This document shows, piece after piece, positions 48,100-58,726 of a stretch of 64,000 nucleotides of DNA; the first letter of the stretch is position 1, and every line of letters begins with the position of its first letter. The DNA lies in contig OU452198.1 in assembly GCA_911728435.2 (NCBI GenBank), positions 11,194,001 to 11,258,000 on the forward strand, given 5' to 3'. Under the pieces are notes generated by a model. That model was not told the DNA's origin. It did not search any database and saw only the letters and a program-made list of their open reading frames with translations. The position numbers and the translations under genes were made by a program. Origin of the DNA: Apoderus coryli. Its lineage: Eukaryota; Arthropoda; Insecta; Coleoptera; Attelabidae.

Positions 48100-48690
48100 T
48101 TATGATATTTACCATACTGGAGCACAGTGTGTGTCGTTTCTTAGGTAAGAATGTTCAACAGACTATTTGACAGTAAACATCAAACTAAAAAAAATGTATT
48201 CTGGCTTCTCAAATTCTCATGGCTGACTTGATAAATATTATAAATTTGAAAATTCTTCCTATTATTACCAATAAGTGTGCCTCATGCAAAATTAAAGATA
48301 TACATATCTATAGGAAAACTTTACATTAACTTTAATTTTTTGCATCATCAAATACAGGGTGGTCCACATGAAACTAAGAGATTCAATTAAAAATTCGCCT
48401 AATATAATGAACATGCGCATTTTCCACGAAAACGTCAAGAGTGATCCATAGGAAAGTATTATATTTGACAGATAATGACTTTGTGTATCTAATTTGGACC
48501 TCATATACCGGGTGTTCCATTTGAAATAAACAAGTTATTTAGTATTAAACTTTACGTTAATATAACTTATATTATTGGACACCCTGTATTTATTATTGGG
48601 GTTTTTTTATATTTGGCGTAACAAGTGATGTGTGGGAATATTTATCAGCCCAGACTGGCTTAAAAAGAACAAAATTAAAATAATGTTGTT
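48100..48690 (+). repeat. Composite dispersed repeat, copy D
   Basis: Inverted match to 53340-53650 and 54190-54420. Shared blocks include AAGAGATTCAATTA, TAACTTATATTATTGGACA and CAGACTGGCTTAAAAAGAA. Confidence 0.75.
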
Positions 48691-49494
48691 TTGTTTTTAT
48701 TAGAAGATAACTACTCCACAAAAAAAATAAATATTTTATTATCAGGAGCAGATGCTATAGCTCTGCAGCTCTTATACACTAGCCGCCACTGACCTTTGGT
48801 TAACTATGGTAAGGAAATGTTAAATTATCGATCAGGCAATATGAGTGCTGCAGTTTATTTTTATTCATGTTTTCTGCCACGCATGAATGGTTTCATTTAA
48901 TTCAATTAGCTGAGTGTAAAGATTAGTTTTATATTTAGACAAGAATACAATAATGGAATTATAAATTCCATTCTAAAAGTGGTAATACGAAAAGATTTTT
49001 AACTAGTTTGTGGAAACATCACCAATTTTAATACTTCATATTTAGTTGATTTCTGGAAAATGTACCATTGGCACAGGGGCGTAGTGACCAGTGTTCCGCG
49101 TGTTCCACTGAACACGGGCCCGGTATCATCAAGGGGGCCGGTACTGCATTCTGCATCTTTTCTATATTAAATACCTATAATTTTTAGGATTTTTTTTACA
49201 TTTATTTGACTTGATTAAAAGTTTTATCACAAATTATATTGACTTCTTACAAAACAGAGGCTGACGAAGCAAATTCTTTGAAAAAAAAATCTAGAAATTC
49301 CTATTTGAAACTATCATATTAATCGTTTTGCAAACAAAAATGTTGAAATGTACTGATGCTCTTTGGAAACTACCGCAAAATAATCAGCAAAACCTTTAAC
49401 AAGCATCAAAAATTCAGCTCTCGAAAATATCAAAACACTTAGAAATAATTTTAATTTATTGATAAGCGAATCAAGTAGTTTGATTTCGCAATGG

Positions 49495-50085
49495 GGAATA
49501 AAGGCGGAGTTTTCACAAAAGGGAATAACTAGACCCAAACGATTTTTTGATGAAAAGAAAAATAATTTTCAAGTAGAATCAAATGAAGACTGGTTCAAAA
49601 TAAAAGTTTTTTATACAACGTTAGATATTATAATATCTCAGTTAAAAAATAGAACGTCCGGGATAAGTGAAATTTGCAAACCTTTTCGTGGATTATCTGC
49701 AGGTGATGATTCAGTTTCTGATGCTGAGTTGTATCGGATGGGTCAGGAATTGTACGTCGAATATTCATTTCCGATACGATATCGTCTCAACTTGTTTCCT
49801 TTAGGACTTGATTTAAGGGTGATTTATGTAAGATAAAATCAATTAAAGACCTAATGGAATTTATATTAATTGTAGTAGGTTAAGTGAAATTTTGACGCGG
49901 CTTCCTGAGTCTCCCTGTATCTGTAGCAACAGCCGAACGGTCATTTTCCATGTTGAAATTGATAAAAAGTTTTCTTAAAAACATTATGGGACAGGAAAGG
50001 CTGTCGGGGTTGTCAATTGAGAACCGGATTGCGCGAAAAATAGACGTGTCTTCCATAGTATCGACTTTTTGCGAATATTAAGGCG
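49495..50085 (+). pseudogene. hAT (ZMYM1-like) transposase C-terminal part
   Basis: RPKRFFDEKKNNFQVE, then FYTTLDIIISQLKNRTSG. After a frame change the dimerisation region reads PVSVATAERSFSMLKLIKSF and RLSGLSIENRIARKID. Stops between the parts. Confidence 0.75.
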
Positions 50086-50355
50086 AGATTTTTTTTTTAT
50101 TAGATCAGTTATTTTATTATGCCTAATAATTATATGTACAGGGTAGCTACTATTTAATAGTGCAAGACTATTATTTAACATTGAACTGTGCAAGATAGAG
50201 AGTTGGTTAAATTAGACAAAAGTTGTGGTGTTTGATGCCTATTTAAAATCTCTTGACTGTGTAGAGAAATTCTTTTTAGCTTTTGAAATACAGGGTGATT
50301 TGTGAAAAATGCCAAATCCTATTTTCTTAAATATTTCAAAAACTGTTGATTTTCG

Positions 50356-51309
50356 CAGTGTACAACACTATACAAATTAAAAGAGGAGTGAGGCAGGGGT
50401 GCGTGCTGTCTCCACTCTTATTCAACCTCTATTCAGAGACAATTTTTCAAGAGGCCTTGGAAGACGCAGAAATGGGCATTAAAGTTAATGGAGTATAAGA
50501 TTATCAACATCCGTTATGCCGATGATGCGGTCTTGATAGCCGATAACTTAGACGATCTACAGCAAATGGTAAATATGGTGGGAGAGCACAGTAAATCCAT
50601 GGGTCTGAACATCAATACCAAAAAGACGAAATTAATGGTCATCTCCAGAAACCTGAATGCATTCGCTAACTCCGGAATAACATTTGGGGCAGCGCCCATT
50701 GAAAGATTGGATAAGTTCAAATACCTGGGAACATGGCTCTTCGAGTATTGGACATCGGACAAAGAAATAAGAAGCCGTATTGAGCAAGCTCGACAAGCAT
50801 TCCTGAGATTCAGAAGTGTGCTTACCTGTTCGGGCTTTGATATCGACCTGAGGATAAGATTCATAGAATGCTATGTTTGGTCGGTGCTTCTCTATGGTGT
50901 GGAAGGTTGGACCCTGAAGATGAGTAATATCAACAAACTGGAGGCCTTCGAAATGTGGCTGTATCGCAGAATTCTGAAAATACCATGGACAGCGAGAGTG
51001 ACAAACGAGGAAGTTCTTAGGCGTGCAAACAGAGCACGCGAGCTATTCAGTGCGGTCAAGAAAAGAAAAATGGCGTATTTGGGACATACCATGCGTAACG
51101 AAAAGTATAGGCGCCTACAGTTGATATCGAGGGCAAGATTGCTGGCAAAAAAGGAATGGGGAGGAAGAAGATGTCCTGGCTTCGGAATATCAGACAATGG
51201 ACAGGACTACGTGATATACAGTCTTTGATTCACACCGCGCGAGACAGAGAAGCAATGAAACATGCGATCGCAAACATCCATTAGTGGATGTGCATCCGAC
51301 GAAGAAGAA
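50356..51309 (+). mobile_element. 5'-truncated RTE-like LINE with 11-bp target duplication
   Basis: Flanked by GTTGATTTTCG at 50345-50355 and 51310-51320. The 3' end reads CATCCGACGAAGAAGAAG, a short GAA tail. The insert begins inside the reverse-transcriptase domain. Confidence 0.88.
50375..51290 (+). pseudogene. RTE-like reverse transcriptase C-terminal part
   Basis: RGVRQGCVLSPLLFNLYSE ends at a TAA. A 1-nt shift later the frame resumes as NIRYADDAVLIADN (catalytic YADD), then LGTWLFEYWTSDKEIRSRI and LLYGVEGWTLKM. A second shift near 51170 precedes the end (RQWTGL, IHTARDRE). Two small lesions in an otherwise well kept sequence. Confidence 0.87.
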
Positions 51310-52181
51310 GTTGATTTTCGAGAGAAAGTTTTAAATCAAAAGTTTAATGGTTCTAACTTCTAATATGTCTATAACATGGCACTTTCAAAATCAACACGTC
51401 TTAACGTTTCGTTTTGCAACTGCCACCATCAACTTTGTTATTTCAAATACAGACCTGCATTTTTATTTGTCACTACCTTTAAAATAAAGTATAACTCAAG
51501 TACGGTTTCTGACGTTTCGAGTCGATAGTAGTCATCATCAATGATTTTTCCTTAATACAGACCTGTATGATTTTTTGCTTAGCGAAAATACGAAATATGT
51601 TCCTACATAATGCCCTTTAAAATTCTTTATTTTCGCTCAGCAATAGAGCAGGTCTGTATCACGGAAAAATCATTGATGATGACTACTATCGAATCGAAAC
51701 GTGAGTTATACCTTATTTTAAGAGTAGTGACAAACCGTTTTAGAAAACAAAATTTAAAATGCAGGTCCGAATTAAAAAAAAACAAAGTTTATGGTGGCAG
51801 CTGTAAGGCAAATCGGCAGACGTTAATTTTGAAAGTGCGCCGTGTTGTAGACATATTAGAACCATTAAACTCTTGATTTTAAACTTTGTGTCGAAAATCA
51901 ATAGTTTTCGAAACATTTCAGAAACTAAAAAGAATTTGCCTACATAGTAAAGAGATATTAAATAGGCATCAAAAACTGCAACTTTTGTCTAATTTAACTA
52001 ACTCTCTATTTTGCACGGTTTCAGAAATAGCATGTAAATTTTTTGGTTTTTATATTTGAAATTGTGCTTTGATTAAGTTTGATTGATTTCTTAATAAACG
52101 TATAAATATGGGTACTTTGTTTTTCAATGGGTGTGGCGTTGAGGGGGTGGGCCCGAAAATTCCTTGGAACACAGGCCCGTA

Positions 52182-52500
52182 ACAATTACAATATTAAAGC
52201 TAAATCATGACAGTTTTCCAGCACATTTACATAAAATAGAAATTAAAACCGCTCCTTATGGCGATTGTAAAAATGTAGAGGGTGATCTTAATCATATTTT
52301 TTTCTCTTGCGACAAAATCAAAAAGATTATTAATAATTTCCTTAAACATATTATCGACGAAGGATTTCAATTACCCATAAACTTAGATGAACTGATTGCC
52401 AGCCATAAGAACACCGTCTACAATTTAATAATTGACTTCCTTAAGACATGTAAATTGAAGGGGCATCTAAAAACAAAATCTAAGCTTTTCTAAAAATCTG
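52182..52500 (+). pseudogene. LINE C-terminal (post-RNase H) fragment
   Basis: LKLNHDSFPAHLHKIEIK, then GDCKNVEGDLNHIFFSCDKI is the cysteine-containing C-terminus of I/R1-type LINE proteins (usual pattern RLRLGH, then C-C-EDLNHIFFEC). Open for 109 codons but starts abruptly. Confidence 0.7.
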
Positions 52501-52844
52501 TGGCTAATAGACTAGTTTCTGAAGCCAAATACACACAAAAAAAAACATTTGTTGATTATGTCTTTCTCTTTTGTGTATTGTTTTGCTCTTTATAGTTTAT
52601 ATCATTATTTGTTGTCGTAAAAATCCTTAATAATGTAATTGTTACAATAAACGAGTTTGATTAATTGTTTTTACTACATTTTTGGATGCAAAACAGTTGA
52701 AACTTGGCAACTGCTTTAATAGGCTACTTGATTTGTATAGATTATTTTCTTCGATAAATAAATTATTAGGTTTAAAAAAAATATAACTTATTTTATATTT
52801 TTGAAAAGGGAATTTTAGGGACTGTAAGAAAATCCAAAATTATA

Positions 52845-53650
52845 CAGGGTGTCCCATAAGCAAAAAGATAATTTTCGTTACAGAGACTTTTCGAATGGCC
52901 CTGCCATAAAACAGATGACTATATCTAATTCTACGTTGAAATTTCTTTGCAAAAATCCATTACAGATAGCCAAATTTCGTGTGTAAACAATTTTTGGTAT
53001 TCACATAGGGGTTATTCACGCCATACGACACGGAATAGTGTGGCTAAACTATTTAATTTCCTAAAAGTTTTATTCATGGGTTCAATAAAAATGCTTTATG
53101 GCTACATTTTAAAAATATTGTGAATCTATACAGGGTGTCCCAAATATAAGAAATGAACCATAGTAGTGTTTTTTAAATGGAATGCCCTGTATATGAATAT
53201 ATTTTTTGATTCCCCGTTCAAAATAAACCTAACTTTCATTAAAACACATCTCACCTAAACTTGACAGTTTTTTAAATATTTTAATTTTTATAAAAATATA
53301 GACATAATTTGAATGAAAAAATTCACACCTATTCGTTTATTCTTTTTAAGCCAGTCTGAGCTGATAAATATGCGCACTCATCACTTGTTACGGCAAATAT
53401 AAAAAATCCTCAACACTAACTACAGGCTGTCCAATAATATAAGTTACATGAACGTAAAGTTTAATTCTAAATAACTTGTTTATTTCAAATGGAACACCCG
53501 GTATTTGAGGTCAAAATTAGATACATAAAGTAATTATCTGTCAAATAATATAACACTTTCCTCTTGACGTTATCGTGGAATATCCACATATTCATATTAG
53601 GCGAATTTGTAATTGAATCTCTTAGTTTCATGTAGGGTGGTATACAAATT
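52845..53650 (-). repeat. Composite dispersed repeat, copy C (first part)
   Basis: Inverted relative to copies A and B (52990-53235) and to copy D (53340-53650). It joins the segments seen separately there, so all belong to one unit of at least 1 kb. Interrupted at 53650 by a LINE fragment and resumes at 54190-54420. Confidence 0.72.
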
Positions 53651-53659
53651 ATTTCTAAT

Positions 53660-54185
53660 TTTTTGACAAATATACATATATTTATTATTTAATATGGAAA
53701 TCGGACGATAGTTGGTAATAAAATCGACACCCCGACTTATGTATAGGACAAACTCGCGCCAACTTCCAATCAGTGGGAACTTTTTAATTGAATAAGCTTG
53801 TTGAATAAAATGGATAATGGTTCTGCTAACACATACCTACGCACAATCCCTAATAATGAAAGCAGGAACATTGTCCCAGCCTGAGGTCATTTTGGCTTTA
53901 AACTTTCGCATAGCTTTTAGCACATCATCAAAAGTAATGTGACGATACTATCTGGACTTGACAGGGATTCACCTGTGCTGAGATGTATTAAAACGGGGTA
54001 TACGGGATTTGCGTTTTTTGTTTTGAACAAATTTCCATAGCTCTCTAGGGTCACCTCGAACGGAGGCCTGTACCTGCAAGAGATATGCTTCATAAGATTC
54101 ATCGATATTAATTTTAAGAGATAACGGAAGAGAGTATTTCAGTGTTTTGAATCCATTTCTAGTATGATTTAAATGATCATCAAAC
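53660..54185 (-). mobile_element. LINE fragment (start of reverse transcriptase)
   Basis: Minus strand: LLQVQASVRGDPRELWKFVQ, TFDDVLKAMRKFKAKMTSGW, then WKLARVCPIHKSG. Matches the N-terminal RT region of the family whose later part is at 37.7-39.0 kb. Confidence 0.75.
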
Positions 54186-54409
54186 ACTACTTGTAGACCC
54201 CACCACCCTGTATTTGATGATACAAAAATTAAAGTTAAAGTAAAGTTTCCTATTGATATGTATATCTTTAATTTTGCATGGAAGAGGCACACATATTGGT
54301 AATACTAGGAAGAATTTTCAAAATTATAATATTTATCAAGTCACCCATGAGAATTTGAGAAGACAGAATACATTTTTTTAAATTTGATATTTACTGTCAA
54401 ATAGTCTGT

Positions 54410-55270
54410 TGAAAATTCATACCTAAGAGTTGGGAATTTTTCATAAAACAGTTTTTTATCTGCGACATTTGATTTAATTCAATTAATCAAAAATGCAAAC
54501 CAATTCCAAAGGAGAAAGAATAGATTTTTATTCTGGTAGAATGGTCCAAAAACGCTTCACTGGCAGGAGTTTACGCTCAAAGGTTGCCGGCGCAAAATCA
54601 TCCCAAAAAAGCGGTCTTCCAGAGACTGTTAAGGCAGTTTAACGAAAGATACCACCCAAACACAGTGCAACTGCATCAAGAACTTTTCAATATTGATTTT
54701 AAATCGTGTTGAATTTTGTACATAGGCAGGAACAAAATCATCGGAAATAAAAACTTTTTTAATAAAGGAGATGAAGGAGCAAATACACGAAGCGTTACAC
54801 CAGGTTAAAATTTTTGTAGGATTTAAGAAAAGGAATCAAATGTGCCTAGAGTCCAATCATTTTGAACATTTATTATAAAATTTATCAGTATTTGTGTCTA
54901 TCTTCCCAGACTGGCTTAAAAAGAACAAACAAATAGATGTGAATTTTTTCATTCAAATTATGTTTATATTTGTATGAAAATTAAAATATTTATAAAACTG
55001 TAAGGTTTAGGTGAGGTTGATGTACTTTAGTAAAAATTAGGTTTATTTTGAACGGGGAATCTAAAATATATATTCATATACAGGGCATTCCATTTAAAAA
55101 ATACAACTATGGTTCATTTCTTATATTTGGGGCACCCTGTATAGATTCACAATATTTTTAAAATATAGCCATAAATCATTTTTATCGAACCCATGGAAAA
55201 AAACTTTAGGGAAATTAAATTAAAGTTTAGCCACAATATTCCGTGTCGTATGGCGTGAATAACCCTGTAT
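54410..55270 (+). repeat. Composite dispersed repeat, copy B
   Basis: Direct match to 19500-19950 and 20385-20625. 54520-54640 reads as a helix-turn-helix-like relic (GRMVQKRFTG, GLPETVKAV), so the unit may derive from a transposase-bearing element. Confidence 0.72.
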
Positions 55271-55690
55271 ATTTCTTAAACTCGGATTTAAATTTACGGA
55301 ATGACGTACCTTTATATATCTCGGGGAGTCCATTGTACGATGCGTAGACGTTATATATGTAAAGGACAGCTGAAAGATAGACGTCCTATGAGACGGTGGT
55401 GAGATCAAACCCTTAAATCTCAAGTTTAAAGTGTGCACATCGGTTCTGAACCTAATTTTTTCGTATAGATACGGCGGGCACCTCGAACGAATGAGTTTAT
55501 GAAAAAATACTGCATAATGCAGTATTCGCCTTTTGTTCATATTAAGCCAGTTCGCAGATTTTAATTTATATGATACAGGCAAAAAATTTTTAATGCCATA
55601 TTATAAAGCGAAGGCATGACGTTTGTATCCTTTCTATCCTCAAAGCATCAACACTGCCTAAACAAGGACCATACAACACATCAGAATAGT
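55265..55690 (-). pseudogene. LINE ORF2 C-terminal fragment
   Basis: Minus strand: HFNYSDVLYGPCLGSVDALR, NWLNMNKRRILHYAVFFHKL, then RCPPYLYEKIRFRTDVHTLN. This is a typical CR1/Jockey-group RT tail. It abuts the TAA tail of the intact LINE, so that LINE probably landed in it. Confidence 0.75.
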
Positions 55691-55802
55691 TAAAGTGTGA
55701 TAATAATAATAATAATAATAATAATAATATTTATTTCATAATTATGTTATAAGAACATAAAAAGAAACACGTCATATACACACAATAAGAAACAATATCA
55801 AT

Positions 55803-58721
55803 TTACATAGAAAAATAGTCATCCAGTGAATATGGTTCTAATTCTAACAGTATTTTTCTGGTTTCCCTCTTAAATATTTTTGCACTTGTAAGACATTTAA
55901 TGTTGTCTGGCAAACCATTGAACATTTTAATACACATGTAATGTGGGCTACCTTCAAAGAGTGTCAGGCGATGTATCGGATAGTTAATGTTTACTGTTCT
56001 TGTGTTGTATTGATGACTTACTCTTGTGTCAAATCTACACTTGTTTTTAAAAAAGAACATTAAACAGTCGTAAATATAAAGCCCATAAACTGTCATTATA
56101 CCCTCTCTTTTAAACACTCCCCTACATGAGCTACCATGTGACATATTTGTGATAATGCGCACGGCTCTCTTTTGCGCAACAAAGATGGTTTGAACACTGC
56201 TATCTTTGCCCCAAAAAATTAAACCATATCTCAGAATCGATTCGAAGTTTGCGAAATACATGATTTTAAGTGCCTTCTGAGTCATATATCTTCCAATCAC
56301 TCTGATTGCATAACTAACCGTGTTTAGCCTTTTAACCAATTTATTTGTATGCGAAGACCAATCTAAGTTCTGGCTCAGATGTATGCCTAAAAGCTTAGTA
56401 TTCTCCTGAAGATCGACGCGACCGCCACCCAACAAGAAAGAAAAATCTTCGGGAATTTTGATTCTCGAATTTTTGGTTCTAAAAAGTATAACATTTGTTT
56501 TATCTTCATTTAATAGTAACTTATTTTGTGACAGCCACGCCATAACTCTCTCAAAGAACACATTGGCTTCCCTAAATAATGTCGGCAAGTCACCCGAACC
56601 TAGAACCAGATTGGTGTCATCAACAAAACTCACAAGGCTCATGTTCTCATTACACAATATAGAACTCAAATCATTCAAAAAAATGATGAACAAGAGAGGT
56701 CCCAGAACACTACCCTGAGCGATTCCGACGTCACTACACTCAACAGTGGAAGCATCCAAAACACCATCCTTAAGAAGGTGAACTGTTTGCAGCCTATCAT
56801 TTAAATATGATTTAAACCATCTTTGTGCGTTTCCTCGTACTCCATATAAAACAAGTTTATGTAGTAATAATTGTCTATCAATACAATCATATGCTCTTGA
56901 TAAATCCACAAAAATTCCCAAAGGAATATTATTGGCTTCTATATGAGTTAAGATCAATTTTAAAAATTCAAATAAAGCAGTGTGAGTTGATCGATTACTA
57001 AGATATCCATGTTGATTATGATAGAACAGATTACATTTATTCATGAATACTAATAGCCTTTGACACATTATCATCTCAAACAACTTAGAAAACCCCGTCA
57101 ATAAACTAATTGGCCGGTAGTTCTCCATAAGCTCTGGATCTCCCTTCTTAAAGATAGGCTTCACTACAGCAATCTTCAGTCTAGCAGGAAAAGTACCATA
57201 TTTAAAAGAATTGCTGAATATATAGCTTAAGATATCACAAATATACTCAATCGACAATTTTAAGATGGTGTTTGGAATATTGTCTATTCCACAGCTAAGT
57301 TTATTTTTTAGTTTTTGTGAAGTTTCACTAACTTCGGTAGAAGTAACTGGATATAGCCACAAGGATTGCATGTTCTCCTCAACAAAACACTGAAAAGTTA
57401 AAGGATTTAAATTCTTGAACAAATTTGGAATTATCGTCAAAAGATATTCATTGTAAGTGTTCGCATCTGCATCAAAACATATGTTAGTTTCATTATGTTG
57501 CTTTCCAGTCACTTCCTTGCAAATTGCCCACATACACTTATTCTTATTATCAGAACGACTAATTCTACTCTCGTAATCATTCGATCTCAGATCTGCCAAC
57601 AACTTATCATATTCTTTTTTTGTCTTTTTATAATCATCCTCGTAACTTTCATCATGCTTTGCAGCTTTGTAGAAAAAGTTCAGCCGATTTTTACAATCAA
57701 TTACTAGTGGATTTTTACTTTGTTTAAACTTTGATTGATATTTATTGACAGGTCTGAGCGGAAAAGCTTGATTAAACAAATTCACAAAATCACACATAAA
57801 TACCTTCCATTGTTCATCAATATTATAGGTTTGTATTTCGTGTACATTCGACCAGGTATGGGTCTCTAAGGACCGTTTAAATACATTTTTATTTTCATCT
57901 GTAAAGAATCTCTTAAAACAACTTTTTGTTGGTATTTTTTTATCAAATGTAAGAATAATTTTTTGCGCTCTATGGTCAGAAATGAAACTTTCAAATACCA
58001 GTGACTTATAGTCATTCTCATTTGTAAAAATATTGTCAATACATGATTTAGAACTAGAAGTAATCCTTGTGTATTCAGTGATAGTAGGTCTTAGATTAAA
58101 TGAAATCATGAGAGATAGTAATTGAGTTACACCCGCGCTATCACTTAAAATATCTATGTTAAAATCGCCAGTTACTATTAGAAGCTTATCAACAGAAAAC
58201 AGATTACACAAAATATGTTCCATAACCCTAAAAAAAACTGTCAAATCGCCTGCGGGAGGACGGTAGACACACAGAATAATTGCTTGTTGGGTTCCTAATA
58301 AACAGTCTACGGCTGAACACTCTAAAATACCGCATATTGACATTTTATTAATATTTGATTTTGGTTTACATTTTATATGTGACTTTACATAAATAGCACA
58401 ACCACCATGTCTGCCCTCCTCCCTGCAAAAGTGGGAAACCAGCTTAAAATTTCTCAAACTATACAATGATAATTGATCCTCAGATTTCCAGTGTTCCGTC
58501 ACACAAAATACTACACAATCATCATGGCTACTCAACATTTCATTGATTCTGTCAACAGAGTTTCCTATCGACTGGATATTTTGATGTATGAGAGATGTTC
58601 TCTTAAGTTTATTATACTTTACAAATGAGCTAGTTATCCTATTTTGATCAGATACAAATATATAATTTTGCAAACCAGATGATTGTGCAGGAACACCAGG
58701 CTCCGATTTTTTACCTACCAC
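55803..58721 (-). CDS. LINE ORF2 protein: endonuclease plus reverse transcriptase
   Basis: About 972 codons. An APE-type endonuclease has N48, E76 (TEHW), GDFNID at 185-190 and SDH at 248-250. The reverse transcriptase (about 510-760) has YRPISLL, VDLSRAYD, AQGSVLGPLL and the catalytic FVDD at 699-702 (V replaces the usual A). The C-terminal tail has QKRAVRII. It nicks target DNA and copies the RNA there. There is no ATG at the start: coordinate 58721 is a GTG, and the first in-frame Met is residue 62, inside the endonuclease. The frame is -1 to ORF1 and opens across its stop codon. Confidence 0.9.
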   Translation of the reverse strand: MVGKKSEPGVPAQSSGLQNYIFVSDQNRITSSFVKYNKLKRTSLIHQNIQSIGNSVDRINEMLSSHDDCVVFCVTEHWKSEDQLSLYSLRNFKLVSHFCREEGRHGGCAIYVKSHIKCKPKSNINKMSICGILECSAVDCLLGTQQAIILCVYRPPAGDLTVFFRVMEHILCNLFSVDKLLIVTGDFNIDILSDSAGVTQLLSLMISFNLRPTITEYTRITSSSKSCIDNIFTNENDYKSLVFESFISDHRAQKIILTFDKKIPTKSCFKRFFTDENKNVFKRSLETHTWSNVHEIQTYNIDEQWKVFMCDFVNLFNQAFPLRPVNKYQSKFKQSKNPLVIDCKNRLNFFYKAAKHDESYEDDYKKTKKEYDKLLADLRSNDYESRISRSDNKNKCMWAICKEVTGKQHNETNICFDADANTYNEYLLTIIPNLFKNLNPLTFQCFVEENMQSLWLYPVTSTEVSETSQKLKNKLSCGIDNIPNTILKLSIEYICDILSYIFSNSFKYGTFPARLKIAVVKPIFKKGDPELMENYRPISLLTGFSKLFEMIMCQRLLVFMNKCNLFYHNQHGYLSNRSTHTALFEFLKLILTHIEANNIPLGIFVDLSRAYDCIDRQLLLHKLVLYGVRGNAQRWFKSYLNDRLQTVHLLKDGVLDASTVECSDVGIAQGSVLGPLLFIIFLNDLSSILCNENMSLVSFVDDTNLVLGSGDLPTLFREANVFFERVMAWLSQNKLLLNEDKTNVILFRTKNSRIKIPEDFSFLLGGGRVDLQENTKLLGIHLSQNLDWSSHTNKLVKRLNTVSYAIRVIGRYMTQKALKIMYFANFESILRYGLIFWGKDSSVQTIFVAQKRAVRIITNMSHGSSCRGVFKREGIMTVYGLYIYDCLMFFFKNKCRFDTRVSHQYNTRTVNINYPIHRLTLFEGSPHYMCIKMFNGLPDNIKCLTSAKIFKRETRKILLELEPYSLDDYFSM

Positions 58722-58726
58722 CTCAT

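Larger units (their letters stand above)
50190..52015. repeat. Large palindrome (foldback) split by a LINE
   Basis: The left arm (50190-50355 plus 51310-51560) is complementary to the right arm (about 51650-52015). Examples: AGTTGGTTAAATTAGACAAA against TTTGTCTAATTTAACTAACT, and CATTGATGATGACTACTATC in both arms. Without the LINE it spans about 0.9 kb. Confidence 0.85.
49074..52181 (+). mobile_element. hAT element copy carrying later insertions
   Basis: Left end CAGGGGCGTAGTGACCAGTG. A GC-rich subterminal region GGGCCCGG follows, then transposase remains (49495-50075). After a large palindrome, a region rich in GGGCCC (52150-52181) may be the right subterminal part. The true right terminus was not found. 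Confidence 0.6.

Noticed and set aside
55698..55730. TAA microsatellite as an independent repeat locus
   Set aside because: Its position at the 3' end of the intact LINE shows it is the element's tail.
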